The notes: generated from the letters alone by a model not told the origin. Counted from the stretch's first letter, positions 8,734 through 17,943 are shown. The stretch is DNA of 64,000 nucleotides from Pseudomonas chlororaphis subsp. chlororaphis (GCF_003945765.1 NZ_CP027712.1:5022001-5086000), one strand, 5' to 3'. Translations and numbers: made by a program.

Positions 8734-9519
8734 ATGAGACATGCACACGCACGCCTGCTGCTCGGCAGCGCACTGCTGGCCACGACCCAGGTCATGGCCG
8801 GCGACCTGCTGCTGTGGCAGACCAACAGCCTGACGTACCTGTACGGCAAGAACTTCGCGATCAACCCGTCGATCCAGCAGACGGTGACCTTCGAGCACGC
8901 CGACCGTTGGAAATACGGCGACACCTTCCTATTCGTCGACAAGATTTTCTACAACGGCGAGGAAGACCGTAACAAAGGCCCCCACGCCTTTTACGGCGAG
9001 TTCAGCCCCAGGCTGTCGTTCGGCAAGATCCTCGACCGCTCATTCGCCTTCGGTCCGGTCAAGGATGTGTTGCTGGCCATGACCTACGAATATGGCGAAG
9101 GCGACAGCGAGGCCTATCTGATCGGCCCCGGTTTCGACCTAGCCCTTGCGGGCTTCAACTATTTCACCCTGAACTTCTATCGCCGCCAGACCGAAGGCCC
9201 GCGCCCCGGCGACGGTGTCTGGCAGATCACTCCCTCCTGGTCCTACAGCATCCCGCTGGGCCGTTCGAACCTGTTGATCGACGGCTATCTGGACTGGGTG
9301 GTGGACAACGACCGGAACGACCGCGGTACCTACCACGCCAACCTGCATATCAATCCGCAGATCAAATACGACCTGGGCAAGGCCCTGCGCCTGGGCGAAA
9401 AGCAGCTGTATGTCGGTCTCGAATACAGCTACTGGAAAGACAAATACGGCATTCAGGACAGCGCCAACCTGGACACCAATCAGAACACCGCCAGCCTGCT
9501 GGTGAAGGTGCATTTCTAG
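8734..9519 (+). CDS. Tsx/OmpK-family outer-membrane nucleoside channel, copy 1
   Basis: A 261-residue outer-membrane protein with a cleavable signal peptide (cleavage near VMA-GDLL) and an aromatic C-terminal residue (VKVHF), as in beta-barrels. Family motifs include LTYLYGKNF, QQTVTFEHAD, YGEFSPRLSFGK and IDGYLDWVVDND. Tsx-like channels admit nucleosides and bases across the outer membrane. AGGGAG lies before the ATG. The position beside purine permeases and urate genes supports purine uptake. The neighbour at 9904 is a full-length gap-free paralogue. Confidence 0.88.
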   Translation: MRHAHARLLLGSALLATTQVMAGDLLLWQTNSLTYLYGKNFAINPSIQQTVTFEHADRWKYGDTFLFVDKIFYNGEEDRNKGPHAFYGEFSPRLSFGKILDRSFAFGPVKDVLLAMTYEYGEGDSEAYLIGPGFDLALAGFNYFTLNFYRRQTEGPRPGDGVWQITPSWSYSIPLGRSNLLIDGYLDWVVDNDRNDRGTYHANLHINPQIKYDLGKALRLGEKQLYVGLEYSYWKDKYGIQDSANLDTNQNTASLLVKVHF

Positions 9520-9903
9520 AATGACCGGCAAACGTGCCCCAAAGTTGTTTCAAGTGCGCTATTGCAGAGCACTTGAGCAAGGCCGTGGGAGTCAGTATTC
9601 TCCGCGGCCGCCTGAATCCGGTGAAAAAAAAAGCCCGGATTTAAAACCTGACCGGAAAGCCAACTTATCCCGGCCTCCGGAAAGTACCAAGGCGTACCGA
9701 GTTAAAACCGAATTCACTCTCGATCGACTGTATTCGTACAGGCGCGCGGGAGTTTTTGCGCTTTTTTTTCGCCTTGGCTCAGCTCTTGCTATCAGCAACA
9801 AAGCTGACCGATCGGATGATTTTTCAGCCACTAAAAGGTGCCACACCAGAGCACCGGCTTTTAAAGAAAAACGTGGAACCACTTACTTTTTGGGAGCAAC
9901 CGA
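9520..9903. other. Spacer between the two OmpK paralogues
   Basis: 384 bp without a convincing gene. It contains a small hairpin (AATCCGG 9615-9621 with CCGGATT 9635-9641 around an A-rich loop) that could end copy 1, a T-rich patch near 9760-9772, and the GGGAGC ribosome site for copy 2. The 128-codon forward frame across it has no recognisable protein character. Unlike the two flanking genes, the spacer resembles nothing upstream of copy 1. Confidence 0.5.
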
Positions 9904-10689
9904 ATGAACCGCATCTGTAAAGGCCTGATGCTTGCCGGATCCTTGCTGGCAGGGGCCCAGGCCACCGCCGGCGACCTGCTGCAATGGCAAAACAACAGCC
10001 TGACCTACCTCTACGGCAAAGACTTCACGATCAACCCGCAGATCCAGCAAACCGTGACTTTCGAACATGCCGATGCCTGGAAGTACGGCGACAACTTCCT
10101 GTTTATCGACAAGATCTTCTACAACGGTAAAAAGGACGGCAACGTCGGCCCGAACACTTATTACGGCGAGTTCAGCCCGCGTCTTTCGTTCGGCAAGATC
10201 TTCGATCAGAAGTTGGAGTTCGGCCCGATCAAGGATGTATTGCTGGCCATGACTTACGAGTTCGGCGAAGGCGATAACGAGTCCTACCTGATCGGTCCGG
10301 GCTTCGACCTGGCAATCCCCGGGTTCGATTACTTCCAGTTGAACTTCTACAACCGCCAGACCGAAGGCAGCCGTGCCGGCGACAATGTCTGGCAGATCAC
10401 CCCGGTCTGGTCCTACACCATTCCCGTGGGCCGTTCGGACATCCTGATCGACGGTTTCATCGACTGGGTGGTGGACAACGACAAAAACTCCAAAGGCGAG
10501 TACCACGCCAACCTGCACATCAACCCGCAGATCAAGTACGACCTGGGCAAGGCGCTGAAACTGGGCGACAAACAGTTGTATGTGGGTATCGAGTACGACT
10601 ACTGGAAGAACAAGTACGGGGTCAAGGACACCCCCTACTTCGACACCGACCAGAACACCGCCAGCCTGCTGCTCAAGTACCACTTCTGA
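9904..10689 (+). CDS. Tsx/OmpK-family outer-membrane nucleoside channel, copy 2
   Basis: A 261-residue paralogue of the preceding gene, aligned end to end without gaps and roughly three-quarters identical by eye. It has a signal peptide (cleavage near ATA-GDLL), the same LTYLYGKDF, YGEFSPRLSFGK and WVVDND motifs, and a terminal phenylalanine (LLKYHF). Differences cluster in the signal peptide and in probable loop segments such as KKDGNVGPNTYY versus EEDRNKGPHAFY. It has its own upstream region and a following hairpin, so it may be expressed separately from copy 1. The two copies could differ in substrate range. Confidence 0.88.
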   Translation: MNRICKGLMLAGSLLAGAQATAGDLLQWQNNSLTYLYGKDFTINPQIQQTVTFEHADAWKYGDNFLFIDKIFYNGKKDGNVGPNTYYGEFSPRLSFGKIFDQKLEFGPIKDVLLAMTYEFGEGDNESYLIGPGFDLAIPGFDYFQLNFYNRQTEGSRAGDNVWQITPVWSYTIPVGRSDILIDGFIDWVVDNDKNSKGEYHANLHINPQIKYDLGKALKLGDKQLYVGIEYDYWKNKYGVKDTPYFDTDQNTASLLLKYHF

Positions 10690-10700
10690 TGCAGTGAGCG

Positions 10701-10729
10701 CCGTTCCCGTGCGGGTCGCGGGAACGGAT
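10701..10729 (+). terminator. Terminator-like hairpin after OmpK copy 2
   Basis: CCGTTCCCG pairs perfectly with CGGGAACGG across a 9-nt loop, 12 bp after the stop codon. The T-tract is short, so the assignment is moderate. Confidence 0.5.
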
Positions 10730-10831
10730 TACATCGAATAAATCGATAGCAACGCGCCGATATTCGCAACCATCGATCAGTTGAGCTGGCATAGCATGTC
10801 GCTCATCCCAACCTGATCAGGAGTTGCATCG

Positions 10832-11686
10832 ATGACTCAATTTCGCACAGTACTCAGCGTCCATACCGGCCAGCCCGCTTCGGACGGCGCCGGCGTCAGA
10901 CTGACCCGGGTCTTCGGTGGCCAGGGTGTCGAGCGCTTCGACCCGTTCCTGATGCTCGATGAATTCGGCTCGGAAAACCCCGACGACTACATCGCAGGCT
11001 TCCCGCCCCATCCCCATCGCGGCTTCGAAACCGTCACCTACATGCTCGAAGGCCGCATGCGCCACGAGGATCACCTGGGCAACGTCGGCCTGCTGGAAGG
11101 CGGTGGCGTGCAATGGATGACCGCCGCCAAGGGCATCATCCACAGCGAGATGCCGGAACAGGAAGAAGGCGTGATGCGCGGCTTCCAGCTCTGGCTGAAC
11201 CTGCCGGGCAAGCACAAGCTGGACAAGGCCGGCTACCGAGACATTCAACCCCAGGACATCCCCCGCCTGACCACCGCCAATGGCGTGGAAGTGGTGGTGA
11301 TCGCCGGCCGCTTCGATGACGGCCAGGCGCAGCAGACCGGCGCCGTCGAACGGCCGGACACCGAGCCCCACTACTTCGACCTGCGCCTGCCTGCGGGCGC
11401 CAGCATCAGCCCGCGGCTGCCTGCAGGGCATCGGGCCCTGCTGTATGTCTATGAAGGTCAGATCGACCTGCCCGGGCATCCGCAACCGGTCGCCAGCAGC
11501 AAGCTGGTGCGCCTGTCCGACCAGGGCGAGATTCAGTTGAGCAGTGCCGACGGCGCCCGTGTGCTGTTGATTGCCGGCAAGCCGCTGGGCGAGCCGATCG
11601 TGCAGTACGGACCATTCGTGATGAACACCCGGGAAGAGATCGAGCAGGCGTTGCGGGATTTTCGCGATGACAAGCTGACGGCCTGA
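10832..11686 (+). CDS. Pirin family protein
   Basis: A 284-residue bicupin of the pirin family. The metal-binding first cupin is intact: FPPHPHRGFETVTYMLEGRMRHEDHLGN around residues 54-80, then IIHSEMPE near residue 110. The N-terminal RVFGGQGVERFDPFLMLDEF block is also typical. Bacterial pirins have been reported as quercetin dioxygenases or as regulators of metabolic enzymes; nothing here decides between these. CAGGAG lies 10 bp before the ATG. It appears to be monocistronic and converges with the patatin gene. Confidence 0.9.
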   Translation: MTQFRTVLSVHTGQPASDGAGVRLTRVFGGQGVERFDPFLMLDEFGSENPDDYIAGFPPHPHRGFETVTYMLEGRMRHEDHLGNVGLLEGGGVQWMTAAKGIIHSEMPEQEEGVMRGFQLWLNLPGKHKLDKAGYRDIQPQDIPRLTTANGVEVVVIAGRFDDGQAQQTGAVERPDTEPHYFDLRLPAGASISPRLPAGHRALLYVYEGQIDLPGHPQPVASSKLVRLSDQGEIQLSSADGARVLLIAGKPLGEPIVQYGPFVMNTREEIEQALRDFRDDKLTA

Positions 11687-11714
11687 GCATTGCCCTTAGA
11701 AACGCGATGTTCTT

Positions 11715-12887
11715 TCAGGCCGTCGCGACCTCTGCCGCCAACCCCAGGAACCGCCGCAGCTCGTCGCGCTTGGCCAAGGCATCGCTGCGCCCCAGCTCGA
11801 TCAATTCGCTGCAATACCCCGCCTCGAACAGCAGGTAACTCAAGACCCCGGCACCACTGGTCTTGGTCGCCCCCGGCCCGCGCAGGAACAGGCGCAATGC
11901 CGCCGGCAGCTCATGCCGGTGACGCGCGGCGATCTCGTCGATCGGCTGGCTGGGGGCGATCACCAGCACCTCCACCGGCGCCACGCCCAGGGTACGGACG
12001 GGCGTGCCCGAAGGCAGCAGATGACTGAACTGGTTGAGTCGCTGCAAGAGCTCGATGTCGCTCTCCAGGCTATCAATGAACGTACTGTTGAGCATGTGGC
12101 CACCGATCTGCGCCAGCGTCGGCTGCTGCCCGGTGTAGCTGCGTTGCTGGGGCGCCTGCGGATCGATGCCACGGGGGTTGCCGCTGACCCCGACCACCAG
12201 CACCCGGCTGGCCCCCAGGTGCAAGGCCGGACTGATGGGCGCCGATTGCCGCACCGCGCCGTCGCCGAAAAACTCCTGGTCGATTTTCACCGGCGCGAAC
12301 AGCAGTGGAATCGCCGAGCTGGCCAGCAAGTGTTCAACCGTGAGTTCGGTGGGCAGGCCGATACGCCGATGGCGCAACCAGGCCTCGATGGTGCCGCCGC
12401 CCTGGTAGAAGGTCACCGCCTGGCCCGATTCATAACCGAAGGCCGTGACCGCCACCGCCTGCAGATGCTTTTGCGCAATGGCATGACGAATACCGGACAG
12501 CTGCAATTTATCGTTCAACAACTGCCGCAGCGGCGAGCTGTTGAGCAACGCCACCGGCACTTGCGCGCCCAGGCCGAGCAGGCTGTGGCCAACGAACCGG
12601 GTGGCCTGGCGGATCACCCCGGGCCAGTCGCTGCGAATCACCTGATGGCTGCGAAAGCCCTGCCAGAACGCCGTGAGACGCTCGATGGCCGCGGTGAAAT
12701 CCAGCGCGCCGCTGGCCAGGCTGACCGCATTGATCGCCCCGGCCGAGGTCCCGACTATCACCGGGAAGGGATTGCTCGCCCCCGCCGGCAGCAATTCGGC
12801 AATCGCCGCCAGCACCCCCACCTGATATGCCGCACGAGCCCCGCCGCCGGAAAGAATCAATCCTGTGACCGGTTCCGCTGGGCTCAT
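11715..12887 (-). CDS. Patatin-like phospholipase
   Basis: A 390-residue patatin-fold protein without a signal peptide. The oxyanion motif GGGARAAYQVGVL begins at residue 14, the nucleophile elbow GTSAG lies at 46-50 (Ser48), and the dyad partner is Asp209 in DGA. The family hydrolyses acyl esters of phospholipids. The C-terminal third (KTSGAGVLSYLLFEAGYCSELIELGRSDA) is typical of RssA-like cytoplasmic bacterial patatins with an extended C-terminus. It starts with ATG and converges with the pirin gene. The MITE-like element lies upstream of its start, so its promoter may be in or next to that element. Confidence 0.9.
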   Translation of the reverse strand: MSPAEPVTGLILSGGGARAAYQVGVLAAIAELLPAGASNPFPVIVGTSAGAINAVSLASGALDFTAAIERLTAFWQGFRSHQVIRSDWPGVIRQATRFVGHSLLGLGAQVPVALLNSSPLRQLLNDKLQLSGIRHAIAQKHLQAVAVTAFGYESGQAVTFYQGGGTIEAWLRHRRIGLPTELTVEHLLASSAIPLLFAPVKIDQEFFGDGAVRQSAPISPALHLGASRVLVVGVSGNPRGIDPQAPQQRSYTGQQPTLAQIGGHMLNSTFIDSLESDIELLQRLNQFSHLLPSGTPVRTLGVAPVEVLVIAPSQPIDEIAARHRHELPAALRLFLRGPGATKTSGAGVLSYLLFEAGYCSELIELGRSDALAKRDELRRFLGLAAEVATA

Positions 12888-12926
12888 CGCTACACTCCAT
12901 GGCGCTGATAAAGGGCTTTCAATCTA

Positions 12927-13067
12927 GGCTCTGTACGAAAAGTGGCTACACTCGGCCATGCTGCGTTAAAAACAGGCTCGGAATGCTCATTTAGGCCCCT
13001 AAACTCCGCTTCCTCGCCTGTTTTTGCCTTGCCTGACCTTCGCTCGCCGACTTTTCGTCCTAGAGCC
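12927..13067. mobile_element. MITE-like element, 141 bp, TA flanks
   Basis: Terminal inverted repeats GGCTCTGTACGAAAAGT (left) and, read on the minus strand, GGCTCTAGGACGAAAAGT (right) bound the element. TA dinucleotides flank both ends (12925-12926 and 13068-13069), as expected for a TA target duplication. A second inner inverted pair (AAAAACAGGC and GCCTGTTTTT) extends the fold. There is no transposase inside, so it would be non-autonomous. It separates the patatin and lpxL-type genes. Confidence 0.6.
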
Positions 13068-13080
13068 TAACGCGATAAAT

Positions 13081-14013
13081 TCAACCGCGCTTCTTATACA
13101 GCTTCGGCTCGCCTGGCGGACGGCTCTTGAAGCGCCGATGCGCCCACAGATACTGCTCCGGACACTCGCGCAGCACACCTTCGATCCACTGGTTGATGCG
13201 CAGGCAATCGGCCTCTTCGGTCTCACCCGGGAAATCCTGCAACGGCGGGTGAATCACCAGCCGATAACCACTGCCATCGGCCAGCCGCTGCTGAGTGAAA
13301 GGCACCACCAGGGCCTTGCCCAGCCGGGCGAACTTGCTGGTGGCGGTGACCGTCGCCGCCTGGATGCCGAACAGCGGCACGAACACGCTCTGCTTGGCGC
13401 CGTAATCCTGGTCCGGTGCGTACCAGATGGCCCGCCCGGCGCGCAGCAGCTTGAGCATGCCGCGCACGTCTTCACGCTCCACCGCCAGGGAATCCAGATT
13501 GTGCCGCTCGCGGCCACGACGCTGGATGAAATCGAACAGCGGGTTCTTGTGCTCGCGGTACATGCCGTCGATGGTGTGCTGCTGGCCCAGCAAGGCGGCG
13601 CCGATCTCCAGGGTGGTGAAGTGCAGGGCCATGAGGATCACGCCCTTGCCTTCCAACTGCGCCTGCTTGAGATGCTCCAGGCCTTCGACATGGGCCAGGC
13701 GCGCCAGGCGCGGCTTGGACCACCACCAGCTCATGGCCATTTCGAAAAAGGCGATGCCGGTGGAGGCGAAGTTTTCCTTGAGCAGGCGCTTGCGCTCGGC
13801 GGCGGACTTTTCGGGGAAACACAGTTCCAGGTTACGCTTGGCGATCCGCCGACGCTCACCGGCCACCCGGTACATCAGCGCGCCCAGGGCACGGCCGATC
13901 CACAGCAGCAACGGATAAGGTAGCTGGACCACCAGCCATAGCAGGCCCAGGCCCAGCCACAGCGGCCAAAAACGGGGATAAAGAAATGCAGCTCGAAAAC
14001 GCGGGCGATCCAT
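13081..14013 (-). CDS. Lipid A biosynthesis lauroyl acyltransferase (LpxL/HtrB family)
   Basis: A 310-residue member of the lysophospholipid acyltransferase superfamily that transfers a secondary acyl chain from acyl-ACP to Kdo-lipid A precursors at the inner membrane. An N-terminal hydrophobic anchor (residues 14-40) precedes the catalytic HX4E motif H131-FTTL-E136. Later family blocks are MYREHKNP, RRGRERHNLDSL, WYAPDQDYG and a C-terminal EQYLWAHRRFKSRPPGE. The ATG at 14013 gives the family length; the open frame runs further to 14316 but overlaps minC. The stop codon lies 13 bp from the right end of the MITE-like element. Confidence 0.92.
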   Translation of the reverse strand: MDRPRFRAAFLYPRFWPLWLGLGLLWLVVQLPYPLLLWIGRALGALMYRVAGERRRIAKRNLELCFPEKSAAERKRLLKENFASTGIAFFEMAMSWWWSKPRLARLAHVEGLEHLKQAQLEGKGVILMALHFTTLEIGAALLGQQHTIDGMYREHKNPLFDFIQRRGRERHNLDSLAVEREDVRGMLKLLRAGRAIWYAPDQDYGAKQSVFVPLFGIQAATVTATSKFARLGKALVVPFTQQRLADGSGYRLVIHPPLQDFPGETEEADCLRINQWIEGVLRECPEQYLWAHRRFKSRPPGEPKLYKKRG

Positions 14014-14134
14014 TACAGATTCCGGACAGACAACAAGGTCGCGCATTCTACATCGGTTCGACCCGGCTTGCGGCCCGCGGGCGTTCTCGTTATAAGTCTC
14101 GGCACTTTTAGTGACAAGCCGCTTTATGCCGACC

Positions 14135-14872
14135 ATGAGCCAAACCGAATCGCAAGACCTGGATCCTGTGTTCCAGTTGAAGGGCAGCATGCTGGCCATC
14201 ACCGTGCTGGAACTGGCCCGCAACGACCTCGAGGGCCTCGATCGCCAACTGGCGGCGAAGGTCGCGCAAGCCCCGAATTTCTTCAGTAACGCCCCGCTGG
14301 TGCTGGCGCTGGACAAGCTGCCGGCCAGCGAAGGCGCGGTCGATCTGCCCGGCCTGATGCGCGTCTGCCGTCACCATGGTCTGCGCACCCTGGCGATCCG
14401 CGCCAGCCGCATCGAAGACATCGCCGCGGCGATCGCCGTCGACCTGCCCGTGCTGCCGCCTTCCGGCGCCCGGGAACGGCCGCTGGAACCGCAGGAAAAC
14501 GAAGCCCGGAAAAAGCCTGAAAAGCCGCCTGAGCCGACCATCAAGCCCACCCGCATCATCACTTCGCCAGTACGCGGCGGGCAGCAGATCTATGCCCAGG
14601 GTGGCGATCTGGTCGTGACCTCCTCGGTCAGTCCGGGTGCGGAACTTCTGGCCGATGGCAACATCCATGTATACGGCCCGATGCGCGGTCGAGCGCTGGC
14701 CGGGGTCAAGGGAGATACCAAGGCACGGATTTTCTGTCAGCAATTGAGCGCTGAACTGGTGTCCATCGCCGGCCAGTACAAGGTTTCCGAGGACCTGCGG
14801 CGCGATCCGTTGTGGGGTGCCGGGGTCCAGGTCAGCCTGTCGGGTGACGTGTTGAACATCACACGTCTTTAA
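14135..14872 (+). CDS. minC: Septum site-determining protein MinC
   Basis: A 245-residue FtsZ inhibitor that, with MinD, blocks division at the poles. The N-terminal FtsZ-binding domain ([16 protein letters not shown], residues 10-110) is joined by a charged Pro/Glu/Lys linker ([10 protein letters not shown]) to the C-terminal beta-helix domain. That domain contains [45 protein letters not shown] and [17 protein letters not shown]. The ATG at 14135 (MSQTES) gives the usual length for the genus; in-frame ATG 14126 and GTG 14111 are alternatives, and none has a strong ribosome site. First gene of minCDE. Confidence 0.95.
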   Translation: MSQTESQDLDPVFQLKGSMLAITVLELARNDLEGLDRQLAAKVAQAPNFFSNAPLVLALDKLPASEGAVDLPGLMRVCRHHGLRTLAIRASRIEDIAAAIAVDLPVLPPSGARERPLEPQENEARKKPEKPPEPTIKPTRIITSPVRGGQQIYAQGGDLVVTSSVSPGAELLADGNIHVYGPMRGRALAGVKGDTKARIFCQQLSAELVSIAGQYKVSEDLRRDPLWGAGVQVSLSGDVLNITRL

Positions 14873-15038
14873 CGGATACTGCCGCATTTTCCAAGCATCT
14901 CTAAAACGTAGCGAATACGGCTCAAACGAAGTAGGAGCAGGTGTTAACCGACCTCCAGCCAAGGCTGTCCGACTGCAGTAGTTTTCAAGAGATGTTTTTC
15001 AGGGGCTAAAAGTCCTTTTTCCTTAGGGGTGAAACACC

Positions 15039-15851
15039 TTGGCCAAGATTCTCGTGGTTACATCCGGCAAGGGTGGTGTGGGTAAGACCACCACCAGCGC
15101 CGCTATCGGTACCGGCCTCGCTCTGCGCGGCCACAAAACAGTCATCGTCGACTTCGACGTCGGCTTGCGTAACCTCGACCTGATCATGGGTTGCGAACGT
15201 CGCGTGGTGTATGACTTCGTCAACGTGGTCAACGGCGAAGCCAACCTGCAGCAAGCCCTGATCAAAGACAAGCGCCTGGAAAACCTCTACGTACTGGCCG
15301 CCAGTCAGACCCGCGACAAAGACGCGCTGACCCAGGAAGGCGTGGAAAAAGTGCTGATGGAGCTCAAGGAGACCTTCGAATTCGTGGTCTGCGACTCCCC
15401 GGCCGGTATCGAGAAAGGTGCTCACCTGGCCATGTACTTCGCCGACGAAGCGATTGTCGTGACCAACCCGGAAGTTTCCTCGGTACGTGACTCCGACCGC
15501 ATGCTGGGCCTGCTGGCCAGCAAGTCCAAGCGCGCGGAGAACGGCGAAGACCCGATCAAGGAACACCTGCTGCTGACCCGCTACAACCCTTCGCGTGTCA
15601 GCAACGGCGAAATGCTTGGCGTCGAAGACGTCAAAGAGATTCTCGCAGTAACGCTGCTGGGCGTGATTCCAGAATCCCAGGCAGTACTCAAGGCTTCCAA
15701 CCAAGGCGTTCCGGTGATTCTCGATGACCAGAGCGACGCCGGCCAGGCGTACAGCGATGCTGTCGACCGTCTGCTGGGTAAAACCGTGGAACACCGGTTC
15801 CTTGATGTTGAGAAGAAGGGATTCTTCGAGCGCCTGTTTGGAGGTAGGTAA
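15039..15851 (+). CDS. minD: Septum site-determining ATPase MinD
   Basis: A 270-residue membrane-associated ParA/MinD ATPase that recruits MinC and oscillates under MinE control. The deviant Walker [10 protein letters not shown] spans residues 10-18, switch motifs [11 protein letters not shown] and CDSPAGIE follow, and the last dozen residues ([12 protein letters not shown]) form the amphipathic membrane-targeting helix. The start is TTG, with AGGGGTG at the right distance, as is usual for Pseudomonas minD. It is 166 bp from minC and overlaps minE by one base (TAATG). Confidence 0.97.
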   Translation: MAKILVVTSGKGGVGKTTTSAAIGTGLALRGHKTVIVDFDVGLRNLDLIMGCERRVVYDFVNVVNGEANLQQALIKDKRLENLYVLAASQTRDKDALTQEGVEKVLMELKETFEFVVCDSPAGIEKGAHLAMYFADEAIVVTNPEVSSVRDSDRMLGLLASKSKRAENGEDPIKEHLLLTRYNPSRVSNGEMLGVEDVKEILAVTLLGVIPESQAVLKASNQGVPVILDDQSDAGQAYSDAVDRLLGKTVEHRFLDVEKKGFFERLFGGR

Positions 15852-16105
15852 TGAATCTTTTTGACTTCTTTCGTGCCAGCAAAAAAGTAAGCACCGCGTC
15901 GGTAGCGAAAGAGCGTCTACAGATCATCGTGGCGCATGAACGCGGCCAGCGCACTACCCCTGATTACTTGCCTGCCTTGCAGAAGGAACTGGTGGAAGTC
16001 ATCCGCAAGTACGTCAATATCGGGTCCGATGACGTGCATGTCGCCCTGGAAAACCAGGGCAGCTGCTCGATCCTGGAACTCAATATCACCCTGCCTGATC
16101 GCTGA
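15851..16105 (+). CDS. minE: Cell division topological specificity factor MinE
   Basis: An 84-residue protein that stimulates the MinD ATPase and restricts MinCD to the poles. The N-terminal membrane/MinD-binding part [31 protein letters not shown] is typical, followed by the dimerisation domain with [17 protein letters not shown]. It starts at the last base of the minD stop codon, so translation is coupled. The rluA-type gene follows after about 100 bp and could belong to the same transcript. Confidence 0.97.
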   Translation: MNLFDFFRASKKVSTASVAKERLQIIVAHERGQRTTPDYLPALQKELVEVIRKYVNIGSDDVHVALENQGSCSILELNITLPDR

Positions 16106-16208
16106 TCGATTCGGCTGGAGCCACGGCGGCTCGGTCCCTCGGTTTTTCTGCTCCTGTAGAAGCCGGGTCGATCGAGCCGCCGTTGGCGTTTGTTACGAGG
16201 CTGTTTTA

Positions 16209-16844
16209 ATGCCGCTGTCGAATATCCGCATCATTCACCAGGACGCCGCCGTCCTGGTGGTGGACAAGCCCACCCTGCTGCTCTCCGTGCCCGGCCGGGC
16301 CGATGACAACAAGGATTGCCTGATCACCCGCCTGCAGGAAAACGGCTACCCGGAAGCCCGTATCGTCCATCGCCTGGACTGGGAAACCTCCGGCATCATC
16401 CTGCTGGCCCGCGACCCCGATACCCATCGCGAACTGTCCCGGCAATTTCACGACCGCGAGACCGAAAAAGCCTACACCGCCCTGTGCTGGGGCCAGCCGG
16501 AACTGGACAGCGGTAGCATCGACCTGCCACTGCGCTACGACCCGCCGACCAAACCGCGGCACGTGGTGGATCACGAATTCGGCAAGAACGCCCTGACCTT
16601 CTGGCGAGTGCTGGAACGCTGCGGCGACTGGTGCCGCGTCGAGCTGACCCCGATCACCGGGCGCTCGCACCAGTTGCGGGTGCATATGCTGTCCATCGGC
16701 CACCCGCTGTTGGGCGACGGCCTGTACGCGCATCCGCAAGCGCTGGCCGCCTGGCCACGCCTGTGCCTGCACGCCAGCATGCTCAGCTTCACCCATCCGC
16801 AGAGTGGCGAACGCCTGCGCTTCGAGTGCCCGGCACCATTCTGA
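16209..16844 (+). CDS. RluA-family RNA pseudouridine synthase
   Basis: A 211-residue pseudouridine synthase of the RluA family, in the short form without an S4 domain. The catalytic motif HRLDWETSG lies at 54-62 with Asp57. KAYTALCWG, TGRSHQLRVHMLSIGHPLLGD and CLHASMLSFTHP follow in the family order. The family modifies uridines in 23S rRNA and some tRNAs; the short form resembles RluA or RluE-like enzymes, and the target cannot be fixed from sequence alone. The ATG at 16209 is chosen because a longer frame upstream overlaps minE out of frame. It lies just behind minCDE. Confidence 0.9.
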   Translation: MPLSNIRIIHQDAAVLVVDKPTLLLSVPGRADDNKDCLITRLQENGYPEARIVHRLDWETSGIILLARDPDTHRELSRQFHDRETEKAYTALCWGQPELDSGSIDLPLRYDPPTKPRHVVDHEFGKNALTFWRVLERCGDWCRVELTPITGRSHQLRVHMLSIGHPLLGDGLYAHPQALAAWPRLCLHASMLSFTHPQSGERLRFECPAPF

Positions 16845-16869
16845 TCGAGAGCGGCCACCGTAGCGAAAC

Positions 16870-16887
16870 GCCCCTCGATTGAGGGGC
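16870..16887 (+). terminator. Hairpin after the pseudouridine synthase gene
   Basis: CCCCTC pairs with GAGGGG around a GATT loop 25 bp past the stop codon. No T-run follows, so it may be only a 3' end stabilising hairpin. Confidence 0.4.
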
Positions 16888-17001
16888 ATACAGACGCGGA
16901 AAAATCTGATCAAAAATGAAGATTAATCTGAACAATTTGTTATGAATTTGTGAAAATAATATTAAAATAGTGGCTATTCGACATTAAGGCAGGAAGCCCT
17001 C

Positions 17002-17838
17002 GTGCTCAGCAGTCAGCCATTTCAACGCGATTACCCTTTCACCTTCTGCTTTCTGAATACCACCCTGCACCTTCGCGAAAAACCTTCGGCAGACGCCTGC
17101 ACAGCCCTCGAACAACTCATCCGCCAACGTCACGCCCACAAACAGACCCGCGCCAGCACCCCCTTGGCGACCGGCGAGACACCGCTGTTCGCCAAGGTGC
17201 AGCCCCTGGATACGCTCAAGGCGAAAGTTCGCGTCACCCTGGGCAAGCCCCAGCGCAACGGCCGCTTCGACTGGCCGCTGGAAGAGCTGATCAACACCGT
17301 CGAAGCCCAGCGACGCGGCGTACAGATGTCCGACCTTGAAGGATTCGGCTATACCCGCGATCGCCTGGGGCTGGTACAGGAATACTTCATCATTACCCGC
17401 CTGCTGGATGATTACGTCGACGGCGTACAGTGGTTGCGCAACAACCCGGACAAGATCGAGCCTTTTATCCGCGATGCATTCGGCCTGCTGCACTCCCTCG
17501 CGCAAAAGAACATCACCCACATGGATTTCTGGGCTGGCAACATCATGATCAGCCCCCAGGCTCCGCTCAAGGCCATCGACTTCGAGAACTGCTTCGCGAC
17601 CATCACGCCCCATGCCAGCGAAACCCTGGGTTTTCAGTTGGGGTTCTTCTATCGCCGCGAAGTCTACAAACTGATCACCGAAGCGCAGTACGACGCGCTG
17701 GTGGAGGAATACCTCGATCAACTGCCGGGCATTTGCGCAGAGAAATTCAATGAGGTTTACCAGGCCAGCAAGCATGAATATGTGGGTCGCAAGCAACGCC
17801 GCGAAGTGTTCCTCAAAGGCAACCTGATCACCGGTTGA
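17002..17838 (+). CDS. WaaP/InaA-like lipopolysaccharide-kinase fold protein
   Basis: A 278-residue protein with the small kinase fold of the Kdo/WaaP and InaA family. The catalytic loop THMDFWAGNI (Asp175, Asn180) and the metal-binding IDFEN (Asp193) near residue 193 are present. A lysine in LFAKVQ (about residue 65) can serve as the ATP-anchoring lysine. No signal peptide or membrane helix is seen, so it would act at the cytoplasmic face. Family members phosphorylate LPS core sugars or are induced by weak acid. The start is a GTG with AGGAAG upstream. The 80 bp before it are strongly AT-rich, which is unusual in this window. Confidence 0.7.
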   Translation: MLSSQPFQRDYPFTFCFLNTTLHLREKPSADACTALEQLIRQRHAHKQTRASTPLATGETPLFAKVQPLDTLKAKVRVTLGKPQRNGRFDWPLEELINTVEAQRRGVQMSDLEGFGYTRDRLGLVQEYFIITRLLDDYVDGVQWLRNNPDKIEPFIRDAFGLLHSLAQKNITHMDFWAGNIMISPQAPLKAIDFENCFATITPHASETLGFQLGFFYRREVYKLITEAQYDALVEEYLDQLPGICAEKFNEVYQASKHEYVGRKQRREVFLKGNLITG

Positions 17839-17943
17839 GCCGTTTTCCCTGCCGCGATGAATGTTGTCTCCCTCAACGGCATTGCGCCTGCAATGCCGCG
17901 AGCCGATACGGTAAACTCGCGCCACTGCTGTCTGGAGTTACTT

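Noticed and set aside
9521..9907. 128-codon forward frame between the OmpK paralogues
   Set aside because: Composition is Lys/Arg/Ser-rich without a pattern, and it overlaps the start of OmpK copy 2 with no ribosome site of its own.
14111..14134. Upstream GTG/ATG starts for minC
   Set aside because: They add residues not usual for Pseudomonas MinC and have no better ribosome site than the ATG at 14135, although they cannot be fully excluded.
16124..16182. Inverted repeat CGGCGGCTCG/CGAGCCGCCG after minE as a terminator
   Set aside because: The loop is about 39 nt and no T-run follows the right arm, so it is not a convincing rho-independent terminator.
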